DNA from: Liriodendron chinense
Taxonomy: Eukaryota > Streptophyta > Magnoliopsida > Magnoliales > Magnoliaceae
NCBI GenBank assembly: GCA_003013855.2
Contig: ML058507.1
Span: 3,782,001 to 3,846,000 of the forward strand
Direction: 5' to 3'
Length of the DNA stretch: 64,000 bases
The notes under the pieces are model-generated. The model ran no database searches. It saw only the letters and a program-made list of their open reading frames with translations, and had not been told where the DNA came from. Positions 23,440 to 33,934 of the stretch are shown piece by piece. Position 1 is the stretch's first letter. The number at the start of each line of letters is the position of its first letter. Position numbers and translations under genes: made by a program.

Positions 23440-24405
23440 ATCGCATCAAGGGAAGTATTGCAACAAGTGTTCCACATGCCAAGGGCGACGTACAGGTCTT
23501 CCTTGCATATCTTCAAGATAGTAAGTGCCGGGTCGCACAATTTTGATGACTCGATATGGGCCTTTCCAATTCGGATCAAGTGATCAAGCAGGGACCCCAA
23601 GGTTTTGTCTAAGAACCAAATCACCTAGTTGGAAAGCTCTAGGCCGAACTTTAGCGTTACGATAGCGAGCAATGCGCTGCTGATACGCTGCTGCTCGCAT
23701 CTGAGAGGCAATCCTTCGTTCTTCCGAGAGATCGAGGTGAAGTCGAAGATTCTCTTGGTTACAAGTGGGATCGTACTGCTCGACCCGGTACGAGGGTATT
23801 TGAATCTCAACTGGTACTACCGCATCGGTACCGAACGCCAAGGAGAAGGGGGTTTCGCCCGTAGATGTACGAGCCGTAGTCCTATATGCCCATAAGACTT
23901 CTGGCAAGAGTTCTGGCCACATGCCCTTACACTCACCGAGCTTGGTTTTCAAATGATACTTGATGATTTTATTCACTGCCTCGACTTGCCCATTCGCCTG
24001 ACGATGATACAGAGAGGTGCGGAGGTTACGTATCTTCCACTTTTCACAAAATTCGTCAAAGGCTGCCTTATCGAATTGCGTTCCGTTGTCGGTAATTATA
24101 GTGTGGGGGAGTCCATAACGGCATATGATATTTCTCCATATGAACTTAGTAGTTTGTTTCTCAGTAATCTTGGCTAATGGTTCTGCCTCGGCCCATTTGG
24201 TGAAGTAATCGACCCGCACTATCGCGAATCTGTTTTGTCCTTTTCCAGTAGGCAAGGGCTCGATGATATCGACCCCCCATTGCGCGAAAGGCCAAGGGCT
24301 ATCAACTGGAGTCATTTGCTCGGACGGTGCGTGAGGTATAGGAGAGTATCGCTGGCACTTGTCACATTTTTTAGAGAGTTCAATCGCGTCTGCCTTCATA
24401 GTGGG
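23440..24405 (-). pseudogene. Integrase of element E (core and C-terminal domain)
   Basis: The open stretch 24399-23584 begins with the C..C of the zinc module (CDKCQRY, residues 12-15). It continues with the catalytic triad D44 (GVDIIEP), D104 (ITDNGT) and E140 (GQVEAV). The D-35-E spacing is exact. A typical TTARTSTGETPFSLAFG segment and RVRPRAF-like tail follow. The C-terminal domain (DPNWKGPYRV, RRPWHVEHLLQYF) lies at about 23580-23445 in a shifted frame after a TGA-type break near 23584. The zinc module histidines lie upstream (GNHPRGRSLAYKAM), separated by one in-frame TAG at 24406-24408. Confidence 0.85.
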
Positions 24406-25488
24406 CTAATAGTATCCTTGCCTCATCGCTTTATACGCTAGGGATCGACCCCTTGGGTGGTTACCACATGCCCCTCGGTGTATTTCCTCCAGAACATGAT
24501 GTGCTTCTTCTGGGTGAAGACACCTTAAATAAGGCAAAGAAAAACTTTTACGTAATAGGATCCCATTCTGTAAAGTGTACCTGGCAGATCGATATCGGAT
24601 TTGTCGTGCGGATTTTTTGTCGTCTAGAAGAACTCCATCTCTGAGATAAAGGATGATGGGATCCATCCAACATGGAGACGGATGTATTACAACCACCTGC
24701 TCGAGAGTGGCTTGGTCGATACTTGAGTTTTGAAGATACTCAATAGGAATCGAATATGGTAACTCAGATTCTGATGCAGAGGCGAGCTTTGCCAGCGAAT
24801 CAGTGAGTTTATTCTCCTCGCGGGGGATGTGGATTATTTTGTAATTCTTCAGTTTTACGAGCAAAATGAGAACTCGAGATTTGTACAAGGCCATCCTTTC
24901 TTCTTTAGCCTCGAATTCACCGAGAACCTGATTGACAATAAGCTGAGAATCGCTGTGAATGAGTAGATTTTGAATCGAGAGGACGTTTGCTAGTTCGAGG
25001 CCAACGATCAGGGCTTCATACTCCGCTTCATTATTTGAGATGCGGGAATCGAAGCGTAATGCATATTGAAAATGCGACCCGTCTGGGGCGACTAGAATAA
25101 GGCCCGCTCCACTACCCGTGGCCCGTGAGGACCCGTCCACGAAGAGTGACCAGGAAGACTGGTCGCTGATCGCGGTACTTTCATCGAAAGAAGAATATGT
25201 GAATTCGGCGATAAAGTCAGCTATGGTCTGGCCCTTGATTGCAGTCCTGGGGCAGAACGATATGTCGTGCTCGCTAAGCTCGACCACCCATTTAGTTAAT
25301 CATCCGGAAGCTTCAGGTTTCTGAAGGATCTGCCGTAGCGGATGATTCGTTGGTACTACAATTGCGTGGGCTTGAAAGTATGGTCGCAACTTTCGAGCTG
25401 CCGTGACTAGAGCTAGAGCCAGCTTTTCCATATCAGAGTACCGAGTTTCAGCATCTACCGTTGCTCTACTGATATAATAAACGGGCCT
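24406..25488 (-). pseudogene. RNase H region of element E (degenerate gypsy RNase H plus archaeal-type RNase H)
   Basis: The stretch 25287-24406 encodes 293 residues with an archaeal-type RNase H: D51 (FVDGSSRATGSGAG), E87 (NNEAEYEAL), D113 (HSDSQLIVNQ), and a later Asp in HIPREENKLTDSLA. Upstream on the minus strand is the classical gypsy RNase H, whose first catalytic Asp position reads YLSVSSTAV and which is therefore degenerate. Degenerate first and active second RNase H is a known Tat-lineage trait. In-frame TAA at about 25489 and TGA near 25303 break the reading. Confidence 0.8.
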
Positions 25489-26800
25489 TTATATCCCGGA
25501 ATCTTCTCTTATTAATGCGGCGCTAACGGCCGTGGAGGATACAGATAAATAAAGGATAAGTTGTTCGTGCAACACAGGTTTAGATAAAACGGGAGGTGTA
25601 CTCATATATTGCTTCAGTTGTTGAAAAGCTTCTTCGCATTGTGATGTCCATTCCCAATCAGACTTGGCTGTGGCACGGAGGAGCTTGAAGAAGGGTAAAC
25701 ATTTGTCAGATGCTTGCGAGATGAACCTATTTAGTGACGCAATGCGACCAGCCAGACGTTGGACGTCCTTAAGGGTGGTTGGGGATTTCATCTCTATCAA
25801 TGCTTTTATTTTTTCAGGATTTGCCTCAATTCCTCGTTGGTCGGCCATAAACCCAAGAAATTTTCCAGCAGACACTCCGAACGCACATGTTTCTGGGTTT
25901 AGCTTCATCTGATATTTCCTCATCAGATCGAAAGCTTCTCGAAGATCTGAAAGATGATCGCCTTCTACTGACACTTTTCACGAGTATGTCATCAACATAG
26001 ACTTCCATATTCCTGTCAATTTGTGCGGTGAATATCTTGTTGACAAAACGCTGATAGGTGTCCCCTACATTTTTAAGACCAAACGGCATTACCTGGTAGC
26101 AATATAGACCTCGGTCAGTGATGAAAGCAGTATGTTGGCTATCGGGCGGATGCATTATAATCTGATTATAACCGAAATAAGCGTCCATGAAACTAAGCAG
26201 AGCATGCCCAGCTGTCGAATCAACCAACTGGTCGATTCGTGGGGTTGGGAAGCTATCTTTGGGGCAGGCTTTATTCAAATCCGTATAATCGACACACATT
26301 CTCCATTTGCCATTAGATTTCCGGACAAGGATTACATTCGCGGCCCATTCTGGGTAGTCAACTTCTTTTATGAAATTGACCGTAAGCAGCTTCTCGACTT
26401 CAGCTTTGATCGCCATTTGCCTTTCTGCAGTGAAGGCACGTCGGCTGCTGATGGACAGGTTTATGCTTCGGGTCGATGTTCAGACGGTGTGCGATGACGC
26501 TAGGATCAATGCCAGGCATGTCTTGGTGAGACCAGGCAAACACATCTTGATATTCAGTGAGGAGGCAAATCAATTCCGCTCGAAAGACGTTCCTCAAAGA
26601 GGATCCCACACAAACAACTTTGGATGGTTCTTCTTTACTTAAAGGAATTGCTACTGTCTCTTCCCCGGGAGTTCCAGATTGGAGAGCATCCTCCCTTGGG
26701 TCCAACGAGGTATCCGCTGGGGAGTCGGGTGATGCTTGTGCTATCATCATAACTGGTGTCACTTGCGCTTTATTTCGATCCTGCAGAGCTATCTCATAAC
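25489..26800 (-). pseudogene. Reverse transcriptase of element E
   Basis: The linker 26762-26400 holds FAWSHQDMPGIDPSVIAHRLN. The palm 26416-25826 holds WRMCVDYTDLNKACPKD, FMDAYFGYNQI, MPFGLKNVGDTYQR and catalytic YVDD (residues 140-143 of that piece). The thumb/connection 25974-25489 holds GFMADQRGIEANPEKI and LAGRIASLNRF. The frame shifts near 26440 and again near 25970. The catalytic residues are intact. It would copy the element RNA into DNA. Confidence 0.88.
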
Positions 26801-26864
26801 AAGACCGGGCCTCTTTTTGATTTCCTCGTACAACTCCAACACCATTCGAGGTAGGAAATTTTAC

Positions 26865-27305
26865 TCACAGATACAAAGGATGTAAAGCTGCCCCAACCTT
26901 ATTAAGAGATGGTCGCCCCAAAATGGCATTGTAGGCTGATCTCCGATCCACCACGAGGAAGTTTACGAAAAAGGTCGTCTTCGCCGAACTCTCCCCAAAG
27001 GTGACTGGAAGGTCAATGCTTCCTTCAGGTGTCACGACTTCGCCCCCGAAGCCGATGAGGGGGGTTGTGACTGGCTTGAGTAGGCTTCTGACGAGTGCCA
27101 TTTTGTTGAAAGCCTCCAGGTACAGGATATCAGCAGAACTACCTGTATCCACCATAATACGATGAGTCAAATAATTTGATACCTTTAATGCGACCACGAT
27201 GGAGTCTTCGTGAGGGAAGTGAACTCTTTCAGCATCTTCGAGGGAGAAGGAAATTGGAGGATGACTGAGTCTTGACGCGTTAGGCGTTTGTTCTAAGCCA
27301 ATAAA
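26865..27305 (-). pseudogene. Aspartic protease of element E
   Basis: The stretch 27197-26865 contains the active site MVDTGSSADIL and the flap/ending pattern AYNAILGRPSLN, as in Tat gag-pol. Reading enters from gag with a frameshift near 27300 and leaves with a TGA at about 26863-26865. It would cut the Gag-Pol polyprotein. Confidence 0.85.
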
Positions 27306-28961
27306 TGTGTTGGGGCTTTTTTGACGCCTTACGAGGGTATGCTTTCCTTGAAGCTCGAGAATCTCCCCCGAAAACCGGTCCCCCAGCGATGGTCCGAATT
27401 TCCCCGGTGGGCTCAGCGTCTCCTTGAGGAGTATGTCGATGAGGTGATTTCTTCTGTTGTTGCGAGGCTTCCCCCCTTTTTAGCGAGCGACCTTGCCGGG
27501 CAACATAATCTTGAAGATGACCTTTTCGAATAAGAGCCTCGATGTGGTCACGCAAAGTTACACAGTCTTGGGTAGTGTGCCTATGGTTTTTGTGAAAATA
27601 ACAAAACTTGCTCTTGTCTCTTTTCTCAGGATCAGATTTTATTTTCGCGGGCCATTTCACATACGGTTTATGCTTAATCTCCATTAGCACCTTTTCTGGA
27701 GGCCGGTTAAGAGGGGTGTAGTTATGGTACTTACCGGAGAAAACTTTCTTCGGAGAACGATCTCGCATATCGCGCCTATACTTCTTATCTGAAGAAGAGA
27801 CTTCCTCCAGCTTGCGCTTCTTGCCTTGTATACCATGACGTGCTAATGCTACCTCTTCAGCATTGATATACTTCTGAGCTTTAGCTTGGAATTCTGTCAT
27901 AGTTTTGGGAGGATTCTTATCCAGAGCGAATCTGAATTTTTCGCTGGTGATTCCAGCTATTAGGGCGGTGAGGCCCTTCTCTTCAGTATACCCCTCGGTT
28001 TGGACTTCTTCAGTTGTGAACCGCACTGTAAACTCCTTTATTGTTTCTCCATGCTGCTGTTTCAAATCCATTAGGTGAGACGCTAGTTTTTTGGTACGGA
28101 TGCTTCCTATGAATTGGGAAAGGAAAGCTCCGATAACTGTGAAAAGGATCCGATAGATCGAGGTTTCAATCCCCGGAACCAAGTACGGGCTGCTTCTTTT
28201 AAAGTTAGGGAGAAGGCCCTACACATGATTTCTGACCCATGTCCCTCCAGCTCCACAAGAGACCTATAGGTTTCCAAATGTTCGAGAGGATCGCCGGTAC
28301 CTGTATATGGGGTGATGACGGGTGTACGATACTTTCTTGGTAGAGGTGCTTCCATGACTTCGCTGGTGAAAGGGGACTCGGATCGATGTATCGACGCCAC
28401 GGCGGTTGATGGTCGATTCGCCTGATATCGTTGCTCCATATCATCAAAACGATCATGGATCTTTTTGAGATCTCCTTCCCATGGTCGAGTATAACCGGAA
28501 GCTTTAATGGTGGAACCATGAGATTGTTGTTGGCGAGAGGTACTGGAATGTACGGAATGTGGGGATAATATGGGGGGTTGGTTGCCAATCGGCACTCGGT
28601 TCGATGAAGGATGATTTGGTTGAACCTGTGGTTCGTCCATAGAATGTCTGGAAGCCATCGGTATGGGCTGTGCCGGCAACCCCTCGGAAGGTGGCTTCTG
28701 AGGTTTCAGGAAATGTTGATCAAGCCGGTTAGACAGGGCTTGAAACTAAGCATTGAGAGTTAGAAGGGTGTTTCCCAAGAAACGCATGACATCTTCTTGA
28801 CTTCCGGAAGCCTCAAGTAACAGGCTCGCCGATGACACGCTTAGAGCTTCTTGAGGGATGTTTATTGAAACAGTTTGAGGAATAGGAATTGATTCCGTCA
28901 CGTCAGGCGGAGGTAATGTTTGCCTTAATATGGAAGGATGAACTGCCTTCTTAGGAGGCAT
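27280..28961 (-). pseudogene. Gag of element E
   Basis: Start MPPKKAVHP at 28961 (a longer in-frame start is 29009). An in-frame TAG lies at about 28746 and a frameshift near 28110-28150. The capsid part reads TPYTGTGDPLEHLETYRS and WFRGLKPRSIGSF, then FLSQFIGS. The nucleocapsid zinc knuckle is C194-H197-H202-C207 of the 27280-28182 piece (CYFHKNHRHTTQDC), the C-X2-H-X4-H-X4-C variant typical of Tat gag. It would package the element RNA. Confidence 0.85.
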
Positions 28962-29013
28962 GGCGGAAGGATTCTGATCAGTGGTAGAACGATTGACTGT
29001 GAAGATCAAATCA

Positions 29014-29031
29014 TTCCCACAGACGGTGCCA
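29014..29031 (-). other. Primer-binding site of element E
   Basis: The minus strand reads TGGCACCGTCTGTGGGAA, starting three bases inside the 5' LTR. It begins with TGG as required to pair with a tRNA CCA end. I have not identified the tRNA with certainty. Confidence 0.65.
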
Positions 29032-29258
29032 AACTGTTTACGTTGATTTTTGTAACAGGATCCTCCGAAAGGTTACCTTCTCTCCAAGAGATTTCTTACT
29101 TGGACCTAAAAAGAAACAGAAAGCAACTAAGGGTGGCTGGTGTCCTAGCCGTTAGCCCTCCGATGCTTAAATTAGATAGGATGAGGTTGAAAAGAGAAGG
29201 AATGATCAATCGGAGTTAAAGATTGAGTATCGTGTACCTTTATCATCAGTAGAGTCAT

Positions 29259-29268
29259 CTATTTATAC
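29259..29268 (-). promoter_or_regulatory. TATA box of element-E gag-pol promoter
   Basis: GTATAAATAG on the minus strand, in the LTR upstream of gag. The identical motif is in the other LTR at 19551-19560. Confidence 0.55.
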
Positions 29269-29559
29269 AGATCTCAATGATCCAATCCACTACTGCAAGC
29301 TGTTAGATTAACACTGATTTCATGGGATAGGGAGCTTATCCCGCTTAATCCTTGAATAAAGATGTAGTCAAAACATCCTAGACGTCTAGCTGATTACGTC
29401 TCTGGATATTCGGAGCTAAGAATAGATATAAACCAAAACCGGCCTATACAGGCTGCTGGTACTGGTAGACGAAGGCCTTCCACACCAGAAGTTATGAACC
29501 ACGATCATTCAAATGCCGGGGGCTGCTTATATCTAGAGTGCTCGTATTTAACATACGGA

Positions 29560-29795
29560 ATGCGACCCCTTCTGTCGAGCCCGAGCTGAGCTGCTCGCAT
29601 TCTGGATGCGCGACTCCTTTTGTGGAGCCCGAGTTGAGCTGCTTGCATTCTGGATGTGCGACTCCTTTTGTCGAGCCCGAGCTGAGCTGCTCCCATTCTG
29701 GATATGCGACTCCTTTTGTCGAGCCCGAGCTGACCTGCTCGCATTCTGGATGTGCAACTCCTTTTGTTGAGCCCGAGCTGAGCTGCTCGCATTCC
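29560..29795. repeat. Five 48-bp hairpin-capable units in the right LTR of E
   Basis: Same units as at 19851-20038 with one extra copy. Unit-specific substitutions (for example CCCATT for CGCATT, GTGGAGCC for GTCGAGCC) show independent drift. Confidence 0.85.
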
Positions 29796-30601
29796 TTTTA
29801 CACGCCAAACTTATCTACAACAGTTGAGCTTAAATTTCAGGATTCATTTATCAATCCTTAGCACATTTGTTAGGCCTAAAATTTAAGTTCATTTTTCAAA
29901 CCTTGACTTATTTGTTGGGTTTAAACAATTCTCCAAGGGGAGCCACCAATGCGGGTGTATACGTGTAGGTTGAGAGGTGAACCTATAAAATCTCCGTTTG
30001 ATTTAAGAGGTGAATCTGTGCAAAAACCTCAATGTAAAGGTTAAGAGGTGAACCTTAGTTAAAACTTCCGTATAGTGAAATTCGGTGGTCTCATAAGTTG
30101 AGATCGGTAGGTAGGAGTGGAGTAGGGAAACCGAACCACTATACATGACTGTGTTTGAGATTGTCATTTGAGCCATTTCTATTCTTGTATTTTCTTTAAT
30201 TTTTAATTATATGAATGTTTGAATGGAATGTATGCTATGCTTTGCTAGGTAGATTCTCATACACATATTGTAGTTTTACTTTTAGATTAGGTGCTTGATT
30301 TAGCATATATTTTGTAGTCTAGACATTGCATATGGATTAGTTTCTTGATTGCTATGTCTATATGTTTAGGCTAGGTTGTTTAATTGCTTATCTTTGCTAG
30401 CCTTTGTGATTAGACCCACTTAAGCTCGGAAGCTACGTGTTTTTGCTTAATTAGTTTAATTAGGTAAGAGGTTTTTAAAACGGATTTTAAAATAGTCCTA
30501 ATCACCCCCCTCTAGGACTTAGCCGTAGTCTAAGCTTCGCTCTAAGCTTCCACACGCTTAACGTCTACAAAGTGTGAGCTGTAGGCGTAATTTCACGACG
30601 C

Positions 30602-31080
30602 CAACTATTGTCGCAAGGATTTGCTCAACGGATTTGGATGGCTAAGATTAGCCACATAGCCTTCAATCCGCTTGTGGGAACTTCCTTAGTTTGTCGAACC
30701 TGCAAGAGGAAGATGAATAGGTAGGGGGAAGGAGCTGCTGTGCGGAGAGGGACTCTCCGATGCCTAGGTCAAATTCGAGAACAAGGGGAAATAATGTTTG
30801 AGGGCTAAGATGTTTCGTACCTTTAAGGTGAGGATCCAAGCCCTATTTATAGGACTTGGAGGCAGTTTAGAGAGTTAGATCATTTTATGATACGTCAGTA
30901 GAGTCCCTGTTTTAATAAGATTGAATCTCTTTGTTCGTGTCGTGGAGATCCTGTTAGGGAAGGCGGGAGATCCCGGAATATCTGAATCGGGTATCCGGTA
31001 TCTCCGTAAATATCTTCGGACCGCCACTAGGTGGTCAGTGTCGCGAACCTTAGGTGGTCGTCCATTCCTAGCAGAGGGTG
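30602..31080 (-). repeat. LTR of element A (5' LTR, right), truncated
   Basis: It aligns with 548-1017 and carries the minus-strand TATA box at 30841-30851. Similarity stops near 31080, where the left LTR continues for about 290 bp more. So the right end of element A is deleted or replaced. Confidence 0.75.
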
Positions 31081-31942
31081 CAATGCTTATGTCAACAATA
31101 CGTTTTCAAAGCCTGCAAGATAATAATGTCTTTTTTTAAATGTTGGTAGGGATATTTTCATCAACAATTATTTAAAAATTTAAGGGAAAATGACTTATCA
31201 CATTCAATGATAAGTAACAAGTGAAGAGGCTAAACGCTAAAAAAATAAGCCACCAATTTTAAGCGTTTTTTTTAAAACATTAAGTGCTTAGTCTTTTGTC
31301 TCTACAAAACTTAGAATTAATGAAATTACAATTTTCAATGATAAATACTGATATCAAGTTTCACCGGAAGACACCTACATGTTCTAAACCTATGGAATGG
31401 ATGTGTTTAATACTTCCTTTATTATGATCTCTCATTGGATTTTTGTATTGGTTTTATTACGAGATTATAATTGAGAATGATAGAAGTACCCAGTCATGCT
31501 CTGGAGCGGCATTGGGCATTGGGTTAAGTATACCCAAGTGTCGGAATAGGACCGTGACACTTCTAATGGTTGGATTGACCTGGTTGGCATCCCATCTTCA
31601 TTGTAGGGCTACCATGATGGACGTATGGGATGTCACACAAAACCATATTTGGCCCCACATACCTACTACTTTGACGTAAAACTAATTGCATGTGAGAGTT
31701 TCTAATATAAAATTTATATGTGTATGTATCCACTGACTGGGCTAAGCTGTGTATAGCCTTTGCCTGATATTTCATTCTTAAACTTAAGTTAGGTTGTGGC
31801 AAGTTGGTATTGATCAATTGAGCCAGACCCATTTACAATAAAATGGGTCAGGTCGGGCTTCATGAATTTTTAAGGAGGTTGGCTGCGTCAGAGGGTAATG
31901 GCTCATGAGTCAGGTCTGGATAGGAATTCTTGGCCCATTTAG
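31081..31942. other. Intergenic, no gene seen
   Basis: AT-rich sequence without credible ORFs. Words such as AAGTAACTT near 31180-31270 resemble the Harbinger-like element downstream and may be a decayed relative. Confidence 0.5.
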
Positions 31943-32529
31943 TAAGGGCCCACTTGGATACCACCAAATAAGTTGCTTTTCTTGCTGATGGCAGCAGTTA
32001 AGTAACTTATTTGAGATAAGTTGGTTTGGTTAATAAATAAAGATCATTGCTTATTTGCTGAAATTCAGTTAAGTATTTCAGCATTTTTATTTTGCTTTTC
32101 TACTTCTTCACCATCGACTGAAATAAAGGTGCTCGTCCATAGCTGGACAAGTGCTGATTTTCGTGGCAACCGTCCAGGCCATGTTGACCATCCAGCTTGT
32201 TGGGCCCACTGCGATATATTTGATCTGCGCCATCCATCTGGTTTGGATGTGAGTGGGGCTAGCATGTGAGGTAGATCTAAACCTCCCGTGGACCCCACAT
32301 GAAGCAACAATGGTAATGATACACCGTTGAAACCTCCTTGGCCCAGCGTGATGTGTTTTACTCATGCCATTTATATCTTTTTCCAACTAGTTTTGAGTGG
32401 CCCACTAGGTAGTGGGGCCACATACTATGTACATGAAATCCACACCGTCCACCCTTGTTGGTCCATCCCAAAAAATGAAACAGAATCCAATCTCAAATAG
32501 ACCACACCTAGTAAACAGTGGTCATTGCC

Positions 32530-32830
32530 GCCCACCATTGGTCGCCCTAATGATGAGTGATCCATATCCAAGGCTGGCCCTGCATGATAGACGACCCACA
32601 TTAGAGATGGGCCCCACATTTGGGACGATCCACATTAAAGGTGGCTCCACATGATGGGCATTGGATATTGATGGTGGGCCCACTTGATGGATGACCAACA
32701 TTAAAGGTGCGCCCTGCATAAAGAACGGTGCAAATGGCCCACATCCAAGGTGGGCCCGACATGATGTACTGCCTACATCAAAGGTGGGGCCCACACAATG
32801 AACAATCCACACCAAAGGTTGGCCCCAAAC
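32530..32830. repeat. Degenerate tandem repeat of CCACAT..AAAGGTGGGCCC units
   Basis: About six imperfect units of roughly 45-60 bp with the words CCACATCAAAGGTGG and GGCCCACATGATGG. Two similar units recur at 33165-33245 inside the nested element. Confidence 0.55.
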
Positions 32831-32868
32831 GACCGATGGTGGTTGCGCAAGGACCAAACAGACATGAG

Positions 32869-33776
32869 GGGCCCGTTTGGATACTACTGAATAAGTTACT
32901 TTTCAACTGAACTTAAGTCTTTTAAGTTACTTTTGGCACTTAAGCTGGTTTGGTACCTATAATTGAAAAGTAACTTATCTCTTAAAAATTACTTATCTTT
33001 TTTACTTTTGACTTTTCTACTTATCTCTCTCATGTCAGGCTTTTGCTCCCTTTTCTTTCTTTTTTTTTTTTTTGTTTTTGGCTTTTCTAATTATCTCTCT
33101 CAGGTCATGCTACATATCAAAGTTCTCTCTCATGGTTCACTCAATTACTGCTCTCTTATACTATCCATATCAAAGGAGGCCCCACGATGGACTGTCCCAT
33201 CAAAGGTTGGGCTCACACAGTGGACAACCCACATCAAAGATCTACATGAATTGGTGCAAGATCCAATCCACCAATCAAGTTGATTTGATCTTCTACATCT
33301 TTCCCAAACGTGGTTCTAGTCCACTCACCATGTGGACCGGCTATTGGAAACAAGTGAATGGGTTAGAAAACTTCAGCCAAGTCTTCCAAAGCTGTACATT
33401 TGTTTTGCAGACTGTGGCCCACCTGACCAGTGGATCAACCTGATTCTTGAGCCAGGGCATCCATATAGTGGTCCTGTTCTGATGGATGGAATGTATCTCG
33501 GACCAATCGTGCTATGCTAGCACATGCATGGCATGTACATTAGGATTAGAAAAGCTCATTCCGTTAGGAAACTGCCTCTACACTTAGCCTTTTCTTTTCA
33601 TGTCAATATGTTGCTTATTATATGTAGATTTGAAAATTTCTTCCTAAAGGTTACTTATCATTGTGTTATTACCAAACATATTTATTTATTGGCTGATAAC
33701 TATGTTGTTTACCAAACATACTTATCTGCTTAGTGAGTAAAAATCAAGATAAATAACTTACGATCCAAACTGGCCC
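32869..33776. mobile_element. Second Harbinger-like element nested in the first
   Basis: Starts GGGCCCGTTTGGAT and ends ATCCAAACTGGCCC. Subterminal AAGTTACTT words are shared with the outer element. The flanking trinucleotides (GAG, AAG) do not match, so the duplication is decayed or the ends are slightly off. No transposase ORF. Confidence 0.55.
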
Positions 33777-33934
33777 AAGGAATGATGTTGGAAACAAATA
33801 TGCTTTTCTACTTTTTGGTTGATAAGTATGGTTTTTACCAATTATACTTATTTGCTAAATAAGTAGAAAGGAGCTAAGTTACTTATCTCATAAGTAGCTT
33901 ATCGTAGGTAACTTACAATCCAAGCGGGCCCTAA

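Larger units (their letters stand above)
19328..29822 (-). mobile_element. Element E: Tat-lineage Ty3/gypsy retrotransposon, full length, coding capacity damaged
   Basis: Exact 5-bp target duplications GTTGA lie at 19323-19327 and 29823-29827. The LTRs are 19328-20065 and 29035-29822 and begin TGTTTACG and end CTACAACA. The minus strand carries gag, protease, reverse transcriptase, double RNase H and integrase. The plus strand carries a spliced antisense gene between integrase and the 3' LTR. A primer-binding site is at 29014-29031 and a polypurine tract at 20066-20083. By eye about 4-5% of positions differ in the first 290 bp of the LTRs, so it is older than the Athila-like element at 44160. 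Each polyprotein domain carries one or two disruptions. Confidence 0.9.
29035..29822 (-). repeat. 5' LTR of element E (right)
   Basis: 788 bp, TG...CA, followed by the GTTGA target duplication. It is 50 bp longer than the left LTR because of one extra 48-bp unit. Confidence 0.92.
18104..30595 (+). repeat. LTR B2, split by element E
   Basis: Segments 18104-19327 and 29828-30595 together make about 2.0 kb and match solo LTR B1 in order, from TGTTAGTGCAC to GTAATTTCA. Flanks TAACG and CGACG are a weak target duplication. It is inserted at the primer-binding region of element A. Element E sits inside at 19328-29822. Confidence 0.75.
548..31080 (-). mobile_element. Element A: decayed Tat-lineage Ty3/gypsy retrotransposon, interrupted by nested insertions
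   Basis: Similar LTRs lie at 548-1308 and 30602-31080. Between them, read on the minus strand, come gag, protease, reverse transcriptase, RNase H and integrase remnants (18017 down to about 9290). An antisense ORF remnant sits next to the 3' LTR (2115-4330, plus strand). This order, with an extra ORF on the opposite strand beyond integrase, is known for Tat-lineage elements. Insertions B1, D, C and B2+E account for about 19 kb of the interval. Stops and frameshifts occur in every domain and the 5' LTR is truncated, so the element is dead and old. The element has no confirmed target duplication. Confidence 0.8.
31946..33931. mobile_element. Non-autonomous PIF/Harbinger-like element (outer)
   Basis: Terminal inverted repeats GGGCCCACTTGGAT (31946) and ATCCAAGCGGGCCC (ending 33931), flanked by TAA on both sides (31943-31945, 33932-33934), the 3-bp duplication typical of PIF/Harbinger. 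Both subterminal regions are rich in AAGTAACTTAT words. No transposase ORF. Interrupted by a second element at 32869-33776. Confidence 0.7.
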
